NCBI RefSeq assembly: GCF_039621805.1
Contig: NZ_CP155075.1
Span: 558,001 to 622,000 of the forward strand
From: Paraburkholderia sp. PREW-6R
GTDB lineage: Bacteria; Pseudomonadota; Gammaproteobacteria; Burkholderiales; Burkholderiaceae
DNA length: 64,000 nt
Direction: 5' to 3'
Both the position numbers and the translations under genes were made by a program. Numbering within the stretch: position 1 is the stretch's first letter; each line of letters opens with the position of its first letter. This document shows, in pieces, positions 26,006 through 35,192 of the stretch. The notes beneath the pieces were generated by a model that worked only from the letters and a program-made list of their open reading frames with translations, was not told where the DNA came from and searched no databases.

Positions 26006-28378
26006 CTAGACACGGCGTGCACCCGCCTCTAGTTCAAACAAGGCTCCAATAATTCTGTCAACATGGTCTGCCTCAAGCCGCTCATTCCATGGCAACACGA
26101 GCACGCGTGACAAGCCAGTAACTACGCCCGGGAATCTGTCGGGACTATATACCAGTGCTTCAGCTCTAGCGAGGCCAAAGGGATATTGACTGGAACCAAA
26201 GGTGCGACGCTCGCGCATCATCGACCACTCGTAAGCGGGCGGTTTGTAATGCGGAGAACTTGGAATCCCCTTGAGGACAAGTCCCCGAGCTACCTCGTTG
26301 ACACTGAGCCCATTCGCATTGGTTGGGATCACGAGCGGATAACGCCAGAACGCATGTCTCGCTCCATCGACGTCCGTCGCGCGCGCGAAGCAGCAGCTAG
26401 AAGTCAGTGCCTGGTCAAGACGTGCGGCCGAAATTCTCCTATTTTCAACGAAACGCTCTAGGCGATCGAGTTGAGCTAACGCTACTGCGGCTTCGAGTTC
26501 GGTCATGCGATAGTTCATGGCGAGAAAATGATGATCCGGAACCGGATCGGAATAGTCGCGTGCTTTATTAATGAATTGGCGCATACGCCGGGCTAATGTC
26601 ATATCCGCTGTCGCGACGAAGCCCCCTTCGCCAGTGCTCATGTGCTTCGTCTGCTGCATGCTAAACGTAGCGATGTCTCCATAGGTTCCGACGAGCCGGC
26701 CGTGCAGAGTTGCAAGATACGATTGTGAGCAATCCTCAATAACTGGGATTCGATGACGGTTTGCTAGGCTCACAATCGCATCAACCGGAGCAGGCGCTCC
26801 GAACATGTGAGTTACGATGATTCCAGCAGTCCGATCGCTGATGCATTGCGCCACAGTCTGCGCCGTCATTTGATACGTTGACGCGTCCAAATCGGCAAAG
26901 ACAGGGATTGAACCCTGCCAGAGGATAGGCGCGATTCCACCAAAGTCCGTCAAGGGGCTGACAATGAACTCGCTTCCGGGCTCAGGGTTGAGTGCCGCGA
27001 CGGCAACGTGCACCGCCGCGGTGCCGGAATTGCAAGCGATCACATGCTCAAGGCCTAGCCGCCCAGACGCGGCAATCTCGAATGCCTTGGCAAAACGTCC
27101 AGACGATACCGTCAAAGTGCCGGACTCAAGCACTGCACGCAGATTGTCCAGTTCAGGCGCTCCATATGTGCGACCGCTGCTATCGCCATCGTTTGGCAAA
27201 CTGATTGGCAAGTCGCGCCCTTCCGATTGTGCGTCCGCTTTATCGGGACTACCTGAACGCCGTGCTCTGCAATCTTGGGGTGGCGCATGAACTTCTGTAC
27301 ATGCGTAGTGCTCGTGATAGTCGCGCATCGTGTGCAGCAGTATTTCCTTGACAGATCTGCTTGGTTTCCATCCCAAGAGTTCATCTGCCTTGCTCAGCTG
27401 AGGCATTCGTCGGTCGCAATCTTCGTAGCCGGCTCCATAGAATTCAAATCCACTTACATTTTCGATCGGGTGGTCGTTATAGGACACGTCACGAGTGATT
27501 TCCGCGTAAGTGCTCCGCATAAGGGTAGCGAGTTCTGCGATCGTTACTTCGTTGCGGCTATTGCCGATATTGAAGATCTGATTGCGGGCCCTCTCCGGTC
27601 TGTCGAGCATCAACTCCACAGCGGCGGCGGCCTCTTCGACGGCGACAAGCGTACGCCTCGCTTGGCCACCATCGACTAATTGCATCGGCGTGCGATTCAA
27701 AAGGGCCGCCATAAAGCATGCGAGAACTCGGGGTACTCCTTCGCCATCGCGCCCCGGAACGTAGTCCATCCTCGGCCCGAAAAAATTGAATGGCCGAATC
27801 ACGGTGAATGGCATGCCGTGCTCACGGTGATGTGCATAGATGAAGCGCTCTATGAGCTGCTTTGCACACGCATAAGTCCACCGCTGGCTGGCAATTGGCC
27901 CCATTATCAACGGACTCTCGTCCTCGCGCAGTTCATAGAGGTCGGGGTCAGCGTATTGATTTCCATCTAAGTAACTGCTGACGGTTCGGCCGTAGACCTC
28001 GCTCGTAGAAAAGTGTATCAGCCATCGATTATGCTTCGCACAAAGGTCGATAGTAGGGTATACATCGAACAGATTGGCACGAATGACGTCAATAGGCCGT
28101 GTGTTGTATTCGGAAGGATTGCAGATCGCGGCAAGGTTCAAGACGGCATCGGCCTTTTCGATTGCCGCTTCGAGGATGTGCGAGTCGCACGGATCGTTGC
28201 AACTGGTCCGATGTAGCCGGAAGCGCGGATTATGGAGATGCATTTCGATCTTGCGGACGTCAGGATCCCATCCTTCCACCACTACATCTTCTCGCGGGAG
28301 TAGCCGATCTAGAAGATGGCTGCCGACGAAGCCTCCGCATCCCAGCATCACAATGTTCTTAATTCTTGAGTACGTCAC
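26006..28378 (-). CDS. Fusion: ArnA-type UDP-glucuronate decarboxylase + DegT/ArnB-type aminotransferase
   Basis: A 790-residue two-domain protein. The N-domain (about 1-340) is an extended SDR: IVMLGCGGFVGSHLLDRLL, LNLAAICNPSEYNTRPIDVI, the ArnA-like active site FSTSEVYG (Ser/Glu), the Tyr/Lys pair YACAKQLIE, and DGGQARRTLV, whose Arg aligns with the ArnA decarboxylation residue. The C-domain (about 395-790) is a DegT/DnrJ/EryC1/StrS aminotransferase with IEDCSQSYLA and a PLP lysine in SMQQTKHMSTGEGG. The predicted product is a UDP-4-amino-pentose of the Ara4N type. The GTG at 28378 has a GGGGAG Shine-Dalgarno; an ATG at 28468 would add 30 residues but lacks one. ArnA and ArnB are normally separate, and ArnA normally carries a formyltransferase instead. 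Confidence 0.85.
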   Translation of the reverse strand: MTYSRIKNIVMLGCGGFVGSHLLDRLLPREDVVVEGWDPDVRKIEMHLHNPRFRLHRTSCNDPCDSHILEAAIEKADAVLNLAAICNPSEYNTRPIDVIRANLFDVYPTIDLCAKHNRWLIHFSTSEVYGRTVSSYLDGNQYADPDLYELREDESPLIMGPIASQRWTYACAKQLIERFIYAHHREHGMPFTVIRPFNFFGPRMDYVPGRDGEGVPRVLACFMAALLNRTPMQLVDGGQARRTLVAVEEAAAAVELMLDRPERARNQIFNIGNSRNEVTIAELATLMRSTYAEITRDVSYNDHPIENVSGFEFYGAGYEDCDRRMPQLSKADELLGWKPSRSVKEILLHTMRDYHEHYACTEVHAPPQDCRARRSGSPDKADAQSEGRDLPISLPNDGDSSGRTYGAPELDNLRAVLESGTLTVSSGRFAKAFEIAASGRLGLEHVIACNSGTAAVHVAVAALNPEPGSEFIVSPLTDFGGIAPILWQGSIPVFADLDASTYQMTAQTVAQCISDRTAGIIVTHMFGAPAPVDAIVSLANRHRIPVIEDCSQSYLATLHGRLVGTYGDIATFSMQQTKHMSTGEGGFVATADMTLARRMRQFINKARDYSDPVPDHHFLAMNYRMTELEAAVALAQLDRLERFVENRRISAARLDQALTSSCCFARATDVDGARHAFWRYPLVIPTNANGLSVNEVARGLVLKGIPSSPHYKPPAYEWSMMRERRTFGSSQYPFGLARAEALVYSPDRFPGVVTGLSRVLVLPWNERLEADHVDRIIGALFELEAGARRV

Positions 28379-28468
28379 AGGCTGCTCCCCGTTTGCTCGG
28401 TTACGGTTAATGGCAAATGCGCTGCAGTGGACGGACGCCTTTACGAATTGAGAATTTTCCTCTTTCAT

Positions 28469-30295
28469 GAATTAGTCAGACGATAGCGTTTGGTACCCGG
28501 ACGAAGCGCACTTCAAACCGAAATCGAAAGCAACATCGCTAATGTCTACCGCGTTTGCCTTTACGCCTTACCCGCGGTCAGCTTCGCTGAACTACCCAAG
28601 ACCCTAGTAGTTGTAGCAGTCTATTTAAGTGCAATCAAGGTAAGTTGTTACGGTCGCAGACTGTCCAGCGCCACTCCGAAACTTACGGCCGCCTTTAACT
28701 TCAGAGCCACAGCGCCGTCCGGACCGGTATGCTGGACAATCGCGTATGACGTGGAAGCCTTTTTCGGAGTTTGGGGCCGGTTACCTCGGCAAGCGAGCGC
28801 TCATGATGGACATTGTGCCCAACCGGAATCTCGTCAAGAGATGTTCTCTCGTCACCAAAGCAAAAGGAGGCGGCAACCCTCAGGTTTATTGGAATCGCCA
28901 ATCCCTGTTGGATATTCCCCTATACCTCTCACCAGGCAATCGGACGTTGTGAATCTTTTTGCGCAAGCTGCAGCGAACAGTCGATGCGAACAGTCGATAG
29001 CCACGGAATCCATGGCGTACCTTGGATCGGCACTGTGAGCGCTGTCGTCTCTGGTCAGAATGCTTACTGCTCGGCGGGGCTACATCCGGACGGCCGCATT
29101 GCACCTGCGCATGGCGAATGCATATCGAACTGTCCTGCTGCCGGTCCAACCTGTCATCGATTTCGTCCGTTGCTGTCTGTTGAAGAAGAAATCATTCGGC
29201 GCGTTGCTCCGTGCGTGCTTGGAGTTTGCGAACGGTGAAGTTCTTGTTGCGGTTGTTGACCGTCTTGAATTTGCTACCGTCGACGGCAACCGATGCATCT
29301 GAGAACAGATACAACCGCCCGCAAACCAATACAAACTCATGGCAGCGTTTGCGAATCACATCACCTCTTGCATGCGCGTGTCGTGGGTCACGAATAGCCG
29401 GACAGACTGAAATCGAACGCGCACTCGACTATAACGTATGTTCAACAGGGGCATCGCCAGCAGCCTGCGGAGCAGGCATGGGAGCACCCGTTCCGAGCGA
29501 TTCGCGATCACTATGATGTATGTGCGACAGAGCGCCAAGCTGTACCAATACACGAGGGAACATTGTCGGACGCTTGGCCTATGCTCAATGCAGCGTCGTC
29601 TTGGAATATTCGGCGTCGTCCAAGCTATGGACGTCCCTATGAAAGTGCTCGTCACGACGGCATACCTGTCGATGTTTGCGAGGCAGTGTTGCTTATGCCG
29701 CGATAGTCGCTGCTGCCCAAAAATAGTCGCTCGAACCGGAGGTGGACGGCCGTGCATTCGGATGTAGAGTCGAACATCGTCTCTATCTGGTATAGGTGAC
29801 TAATGACCGTTGGGCTTTCCTCGAATTAGGTGCGCTATCGACGTCAGCAAAGCCGAACGTAGCCGGTGCGGGCCGGGGGGCGCGCGAACGGCGGCTATGG
29901 CCGCCGCGTCCCCGAGAAGTCGGCGTGGATGACCGCACCACTCTGATACGCGCCGTTGAAGCTCGGACGACTCGACCGGCGGCTGCGGGTCGGGTTGCGT
30001 CAGTTCGCTCTCCAGATTCGACACCGGAAAGCGGCCACTGAAAATCCGCTTCCCGGAAGCGGCCAGTTGCCAGTGAGTACTCCCGACCCGAAGCGGCCAG
30101 CGAGCATATCTCACAGAACGGCGGTTGATCGCTGGACTTCGGCCGCTGGCACGCGCGAGCTGCCCCTTGCGATAGTGCATCAGTGCTCCGACAGGCATCA
30201 GGCGCATGGCAAGCAGCTTTTCGCGCAGCAGCGCGAGCTAACTTCTAAGTTGTGCGACCATAGGGCTATGAGACTGGCGGGGCTGATGGTGTGTA
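28469..30295. other. 1.8-kb gene-poor region with IS debris
   Basis: Apart from the IS1182 fragment at 29100-29350, I see no convincing gene. Short frames of 60-180 codons exist on both strands but have no recognisable domain. Around 30000-30110 the units GAAAGCGGCC / GAAGCGGCCAG recur several times, similar to filler at 15660. It separates the biosynthetic cluster from the next cargo genes and is probably built from decayed mobile DNA. Confidence 0.45.
29100..29350 (-). mobile_element. IS1182-family transposase fragment
   Basis: Read on the minus strand, the stretch encodes CHEFVLVCGRLYLFSDASVA, then VDGSKFKTVNNRNKNFTVRK and LQARTEQ, the internal IS1182-family motif (VAIDGSKFKAVNNRDKNFT in intact members). 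A stop codon follows after RAE, and weak similarity continues beyond it. Neither ends nor the rest of the transposase were found, so it is a dead remnant. Confidence 0.75.
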
Positions 30296-31261
30296 TTAGC
30301 TGCTCACAATCCAGTCGTAGTAGGGATCGAGCGTTGTTGCCTGGAAGCCAACACCGTCAACCCGCAGCGAAGCCTGCCCTGGTCCCAGGTTGTACCACTG
30401 GGACCACACGCCATTTGCATCGGCTGAGCGCGTCTGCACGTTCCACGCGCCGAGCGGATTGGTATTGTGGTAAGCCGTGTCGAACGTCTCGATGATCGGG
30501 CCCCATGAACCCACCCAGCCACTCCGTTGGTCGTCATCCGTCGCGGCGTAATCATGCGAGTACATTGAAGCCCAGTTATTTAGGGACTTGTCGTAAAGGA
30601 AAACCTCATTTCTCCACTGGCCATCACTGATTTTTTTTGTGCTGTTGCAGATCGGCAGAATTGCCAAAGACGCTCCACCCACGGTCTGCTGGAGCTGAAA
30701 TTTGCCGGCCACTTCGCCAAAACTCATGGTTTTGACCCAACGAACGTCATTGCCGTTGGCATCCGTTCCGGCCGAAATAGACCAGTCGAAAATTGAAAAC
30801 GAGAACTGCCCGGTGCCGTCGTATAAAACTAGCGCCTCGACACCGTACGACGATCGATTTGTCGCGGTGATATAAAGGTAAGTCGTCGACGCGCCGCCCA
30901 TCGTGGCGGGGCTCACGGCGTTCCAGATGATTTCAGCGCCTGTCGCAAATTCCGTCTTATAGTCCGGATCATAGAAGGTGCCATAGCCGACACCCCCGGG
31001 GACGGGTCGGATCTGTCCCGGGCTGGCACCATCGAGCGAGTTCGCGAAACTGTGCGACATTAGGGATAAGTAGCGCTGCCGTTGAGGCGCCCCAAGCGTT
31101 GAATGCGTGTTCAATATATGTTCCTTGCTTCGCAGGAATGCCTTCTGGAACTCCACGCTAGGCCGGCTCGCAGCCATGGGGGCAGTGAGTTCGCGTTTTT
31201 TCGCGCCGGGAACGTCGTCACGGATGGTGGCGGTTGTCGGGGGTAGGGGCAGTCCGGTCAT
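30296..31261 (-). CDS. Hypothetical protein, beta-rich, possibly exported
   Basis: A 321-residue protein that I do not recognise. The first 60 residues are Pro/Arg/Lys-rich without a clear signal peptide. The remainder is rich in Gly, Thr, Ser, Trp and Tyr (TTYLYITATNRSSYGVEALV; GQFSFSIFDWSISAGTDANG; YDKSLNNWASMYSHDYAATD; QASLRVDGVGFQATTLDPYY), suggesting a beta-sandwich or carbohydrate-binding-like fold. Shine-Dalgarno GGAGG before ATG 31261. It is next to a lipoprotein gene on the same strand, so the two may form an operon (gap 134 bp). Confidence 0.65.
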   Translation of the reverse strand: MTGLPLPPTTATIRDDVPGAKKRELTAPMAASRPSVEFQKAFLRSKEHILNTHSTLGAPQRQRYLSLMSHSFANSLDGASPGQIRPVPGGVGYGTFYDPDYKTEFATGAEIIWNAVSPATMGGASTTYLYITATNRSSYGVEALVLYDGTGQFSFSIFDWSISAGTDANGNDVRWVKTMSFGEVAGKFQLQQTVGGASLAILPICNSTKKISDGQWRNEVFLYDKSLNNWASMYSHDYAATDDDQRSGWVGSWGPIIETFDTAYHNTNPLGAWNVQTRSADANGVWSQWYNLGPGQASLRVDGVGFQATTLDPYYDWIVSS

Positions 31262-31395
31262 CGCAGCATCCTCCGGTTAAACGACAGACGATGAGGGGCG
31301 CGTAGTGCTAAAAGGAGCGAATGGAAAAAGACGGTCCTATTTCCGCGACCTTCAGTACGCACAGCTTTGGCGACGCGAGTTCGTCGTTGAACTTG

Positions 31396-32991
31396 CTACG
31401 GCGACGTCGCTGCAGATGTGTTTGAGGCCGCACTCGCTCGAGCCGCGCGAAGCTGTTCAAGCGCATTCACAAGCCCCGTCTGGGCATTGGCGATTGAGGT
31501 GGACGACCCAATGCGCGCTGACGAGAGAGCTGTTTGTGCATTGACAACGGCGGTCTCAGCGTTGGCGAGCGTTGCCGCCTGCTGGATCTGCGCGGACTTG
31601 ACGGCTACATCACCATTTATCCGCGCAACGGACGCTGTGTCGTAGTTGACGCGCATCTGGAGCAACTGGGTCGGAATTGTCATGATGTCGTTTGCTATCC
31701 GCACAGGTATCCCTGCAATTGCCGCGACTTCACTTGGCCGTTGCATGGTGTAGTCGGTCAGCATCCCGTCGGTAAAGCCGTAGGTCAGCGTTGTAGTTGT
31801 GAACGCTCCCGCTTTCGACGTCGCAACGTATTGCGTGGTGGAATCAGGCACGATGATCTGCCACGCCTGTGCAGGTGGTGACGACACAAGTGTGCACGTT
31901 CCAGCGACTCCATTCGGTGCCTTCGCGTTCGCGTCCTTCTTTGCGTCATTGTTCGCAATCGGTTTTGCCGGTGCGTGCGGATTGACACCAGGCTGTACCT
32001 TTGGATTGGGCATAGCGCCCACACCAAGGGCTGGTGCCGGAACGGGCTTCGGGGAATTGTTTGCGCCCGCTGGATCTGCCGGATGCGGGGGAGTAGGAGC
32101 GACTTTAGAAGGTGTGTCCGGTGCGCCCGGATCAGCTTTTGGCTTCACTATCGTGACTATCACTGGCATTGCAGCGCGATAGGCAAGTCCGGCGATCTGC
32201 GTCGGTTGCGTTGACGCGGGTGTAGGCGGGATCTTTCGGGCTTCGGGATCGGGACTCACTACAATGTTGAAACTCGCGCCCGCATCGGTGAGCTGCTGCC
32301 GTGCTTGATCGACGGCCTCCTTGTTGCGCGGATCGAAAACCCACGCATAGCTAAATGGATCGCAATTCTGCACGGCTGCGGCCGCTTTAGCTGGCTCCGG
32401 GATGGGAGCGCCTACGAGACCAGTGCCGAGAGTAATAGCCGTGTCCGCGAGCGTCACGATGATACTGGGCGTCTGATCGGTGGACGTCACAGTCGACGTG
32501 TTCAATAGACCCTTCACGATCGACAGCTTCATGTTGTCGTCGCGGGTCCAGTTATGGTTCAGGTTGCCGATGTAGCGGGCGTTCGGGTCTGCAACGACGC
32601 CCAGTGATGTGAACGAGACGGTCTCGTTCAGATCGCCCACTTTGAGGGCAGTAAGTGCAGTCTGCGCCTGCTTCTGCGTATCGGTGTCCTGCTTTAGTTT
32701 GGCTTGCGCCGCGGCTTTCTTGTCTGGGTCTTTCGCAGCGTCTGCGGCGGTTATGTCGCCATTGTCCTGAGTGACTGCCTTTTGCGCGTCATCTGCGGCC
32801 TTCTTAGCCTTGTCGACATCATCCTGGGTCACCTTGGTGCGGGAAGCCTGAATATAAACAAGTCCCATTGGCAGCGAATACACAAATCCATCCGCATTGG
32901 CGTCAGGGGAGGCACTGGAGACGACCAGATCCGTGCAGCCAGCAAGAAACGCGATCGACATCGCGCAACTGCCGATGACTCGAGTGTTCAT
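31396..32991 (-). CDS. Large lipoprotein of unknown function
   Basis: A 531-residue protein with a lipoprotein signal peptide ending IAFLAGC (lipid-modified Cys at residue 19). It has a Lys/Ala/Gln-rich probable coiled coil near residues 55-110 (DDVDKAKKAADDAQKAVTQD, AQAKLKQDTDTQKQAQTAL), a Pro/Ala-rich linker near 290-360 (APTPPHPADPAGANN; PAPALGVGAMPNPKVQPG), and a second helical Ala/Gln-rich segment at the C-terminus. It probably faces the periplasm. Function is unknown; it is upstream of the 30296 gene and may be co-transcribed with it. Confidence 0.72.
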   Translation of the reverse strand: MNTRVIGSCAMSIAFLAGCTDLVVSSASPDANADGFVYSLPMGLVYIQASRTKVTQDDVDKAKKAADDAQKAVTQDNGDITAADAAKDPDKKAAAQAKLKQDTDTQKQAQTALTALKVGDLNETVSFTSLGVVADPNARYIGNLNHNWTRDDNMKLSIVKGLLNTSTVTSTDQTPSIIVTLADTAITLGTGLVGAPIPEPAKAAAAVQNCDPFSYAWVFDPRNKEAVDQARQQLTDAGASFNIVVSPDPEARKIPPTPASTQPTQIAGLAYRAAMPVIVTIVKPKADPGAPDTPSKVAPTPPHPADPAGANNSPKPVPAPALGVGAMPNPKVQPGVNPHAPAKPIANNDAKKDANAKAPNGVAGTCTLVSSPPAQAWQIIVPDSTTQYVATSKAGAFTTTTLTYGFTDGMLTDYTMQRPSEVAAIAGIPVRIANDIMTIPTQLLQMRVNYDTASVARINGDVAVKSAQIQQAATLANAETAVVNAQTALSSARIGSSTSIANAQTGLVNALEQLRAARASAASNTSAATSP

Positions 32992-33239
32992 AATGATCTC
33001 GCTTCAGGTTCGAACGGCCCGTCGGAATCAAGCGAAGATGCTCGGAGATAATTCCAGCTTATTAGAGTGTCCGTGAAGGACCGGCCTATTATTCTTTTCG
33101 TCGGCAGTCCAGCTCTGTGCGCCAACACACGGAAGCACCAAGTTCTACGTTGTGCCTTTTGATTAAGGCGCTACAGAGTACGGTGCAAGATTGACAACGC
33201 GCAGCGGACGGCGCTGTTATCCCAAGCTCCTTACCATTT
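32992..33239. other. Upstream region of the lipoprotein gene
   Basis: 248 bp between the lipoprotein start and the degraded IS5-type element. It should hold the lipoprotein promoter on the minus strand; no clear hexamers or hairpin were found. Confidence 0.3.
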
Positions 33240-34060
33240 AGAGGCGTTAACAAAATCAGTTCTTTAGTTTCGCCAACAGATGATGCAACAAGTGAGTTCC
33301 ATAAAGGCTTCGTGGATAAATGCAAGGCGCTCGAAGCGGATGCGCAGTCGTCGGAAGTTGTGAAGCCACGAGATGGGTCGTTCGACGACCCAGCGGGTTT
33401 TGCCCAGCCCGCTGCCGTGAGGCTCACCGCGTTGGGCGATTTGAGTGGCGATAACGGCTGCGTGTAGAGAGCGGCGGTACTTGTCGTGATCGTAGCCCGG
33501 TCACCCTGAACGATGCGGGGCTTTGAAAGCGGCCGGCCGGGCTTGCCGCGAATGGGCGGGATGGCGTCGACCAGTGCATGCAACTGGGTGACGTCTTGGC
33601 GGTTGGCGCCGGTCAGCATCACCGCGAGCGGGATACCCTGCGCTTCTGTAACGAGGTGGTGCTTTGAACAAGGTCGCGCGCGGTCGGTGGGATTCGGTCC
33701 CGTTTTTGACCTGCGCCCACGGCACGGATTGAAGGCGAGCCGACGATGACGCGAGACCAGTCGATCTGGTCGGCTGCACGTAACCTTGCAAGCAGCACTT
33801 CGCGCAGCCGGTCCCACACGCCGGCTACCTGCCAGTTCGGCAGGCGGCGCCAGCGGCTCATTCCGCTGCCGCAGCCCATCTCGCGTGGCAGCAGGTCTCA
33901 GCGCAGGCCGGTCTGCAAGATGAAGAGAATGCCCGTAAGCGCAACTCGATCGTCGAGCGGCTTGCGCCCCGGGAATCGGGTCCACCGGAGTTTCGGAGGC
34001 TGTAGCAAAGGTTCGACGAGTGCCCAAAGTTCGTCGTCGAGTATGCGTTTGGCCATGTCC
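33240..34060 (-). mobile_element. Degraded IS5-family insertion sequence
   Basis: On the minus strand from about 34058 the sequence encodes MAKRILDDELWALVEPLLQP, then PKLRWTRFPGRKPLDD and ALTGILFILQTGLR, followed by an in-frame TGA where IS5 transposases have Trp (RWDLLP). The frame continues DLLPREMGCGSGMSRWRRLP, is shifted near 33720, and resumes as EAQGIPLAVMLTGANRQDVT and a C-terminal WVVERPISWLHNFRRLR-like region. At least one nonsense and two frameshift changes make it inactive. Exact terminal inverted repeats were not resolved. Confidence 0.8.
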
Positions 34061-34258
34061 TTTGCGTCGTCAAAACAACGGTTAACAGGGTTCTTTGAAA
34101 GTAAACTGCCCCAAGGTTCATTTTTTTAGGGTTAGAAAATGGGGTACGCTACGAGTAGCGGCTTGGGTTCCCCACCCGGAATCGTCTTCGAACAGGACTG
34201 CAACTAATGGCATGCGAAGCTCTCCATATTCCGACGATCGTTGACGACCGAGTAAGCG

Positions 34259-35068
34259 ATGGATGAGTTTGGCTCGCTTCCGCGATTGACGTTGAACTTC
34301 GTTCGAAAGAATCCGCATATGGGGTTGGCAGCGCTGCTCTTTACTGTGGGAATCGTTGCTCTTCCAACGAAGCTTGCGATAATTTCAGGTGCTTTGTTCG
34401 GAGCAGGGGCTTCCCTGTTAGGGGCATGGATAAACGAACTAAACGCGCGACGTTCGAAAGCCGAAGAAAAAGCCCGGGCAGAAGCCGACGCGCGGCGATA
34501 CTTTGCCACAGAACTAAACCGCACCGTCCAGCGGGTTTTGTATATTCACGAACGAGCGTGCCCGAACTACATGGCCGCAGTAAATGAGTATATTTCAGTC
34601 GAGAACACGGCCAAACCGAACGACCTTCAGACTGATTTCCGTCCGGAAATGCCCGTACTGTATCCGAGCGCCCCACAATTCCGCGAATTGTCCGGCGACG
34701 ACGCGACGGCACTTATTGCCTTTTATGATTCGCTCCATGCGCTAGATAGCTTCGTGACGAACTGGTGGCAGAGGGAAGGGCAATTACCGGTGAACATCTT
34801 CAATCAGATGCTCCACCTTAGCAATACGAGCCTTACTCTCGCGCTAGTGTGTATTCAGCGGTTCGACTTGGAGAAGTTGGGTCCGCCACCATACGAAGCT
34901 TGGGGAACGTTGACGTCTCGCATCGAACGTTCACTGTCCTTCGCACAAGAAATGCTGGTGAAACACATCGCTCGAATCGAAGCCCATCACAAGCAGTCGA
35001 ACGTATCGGTCGCGGCAGCAAATCCAGGGGGGCAGCGTGGCCCGACGTCAACCGGGCGCAACCGATAA
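34259..35068 (+). CDS. Hypothetical membrane-anchored protein
   Basis: A 269-residue protein with one or two N-terminal membrane helices (GLAALLFTVGIVALPTKLAI; SGALFGAGASLLGAW), followed by a charged probable coiled coil (ARRSKAEEKARAEADARRYF) and a helical cytoplasmic domain (about 90-250). No family recognised; the layout resembles membrane-anchored sensor or effector proteins in defence islands, but no catalytic motif is visible. Composition is less GC-rich than flanking core-like genes. The last cargo gene before the right end of transposon 2. Confidence 0.68.
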   Translation: MDEFGSLPRLTLNFVRKNPHMGLAALLFTVGIVALPTKLAIISGALFGAGASLLGAWINELNARRSKAEEKARAEADARRYFATELNRTVQRVLYIHERACPNYMAAVNEYISVENTAKPNDLQTDFRPEMPVLYPSAPQFRELSGDDATALIAFYDSLHALDSFVTNWWQREGQLPVNIFNQMLHLSNTSLTLALVCIQRFDLEKLGPPPYEAWGTLTSRIERSLSFAQEMLVKHIARIEAHHKQSNVSVAAANPGGQRGPTSTGRNR

Positions 35069-35192
35069 TCGCATCGGAAACCGCTGGCCGGACGACGCTG
35101 CCAGCCGACCACAAATGAGTCGAATGTCCGACACGCGTCGGGTTTCAGTCACTGGTCGCCGTTGATCGGACGTCGCCTCTTGGCCGAGTTGA

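Noticed and set aside
33089..34027. A 312-codon minus-strand frame taken as an intact gene
   Set aside because: It reads mostly out of frame through a degraded IS5-type transposase; family motifs appear only in pieces and in more than one frame.
34118..34318. A 66-codon minus-strand frame between the IS5 remnant and the membrane protein gene
   Set aside because: No domain, no ribosome site, and it overlaps the start of the better-supported plus-strand gene.
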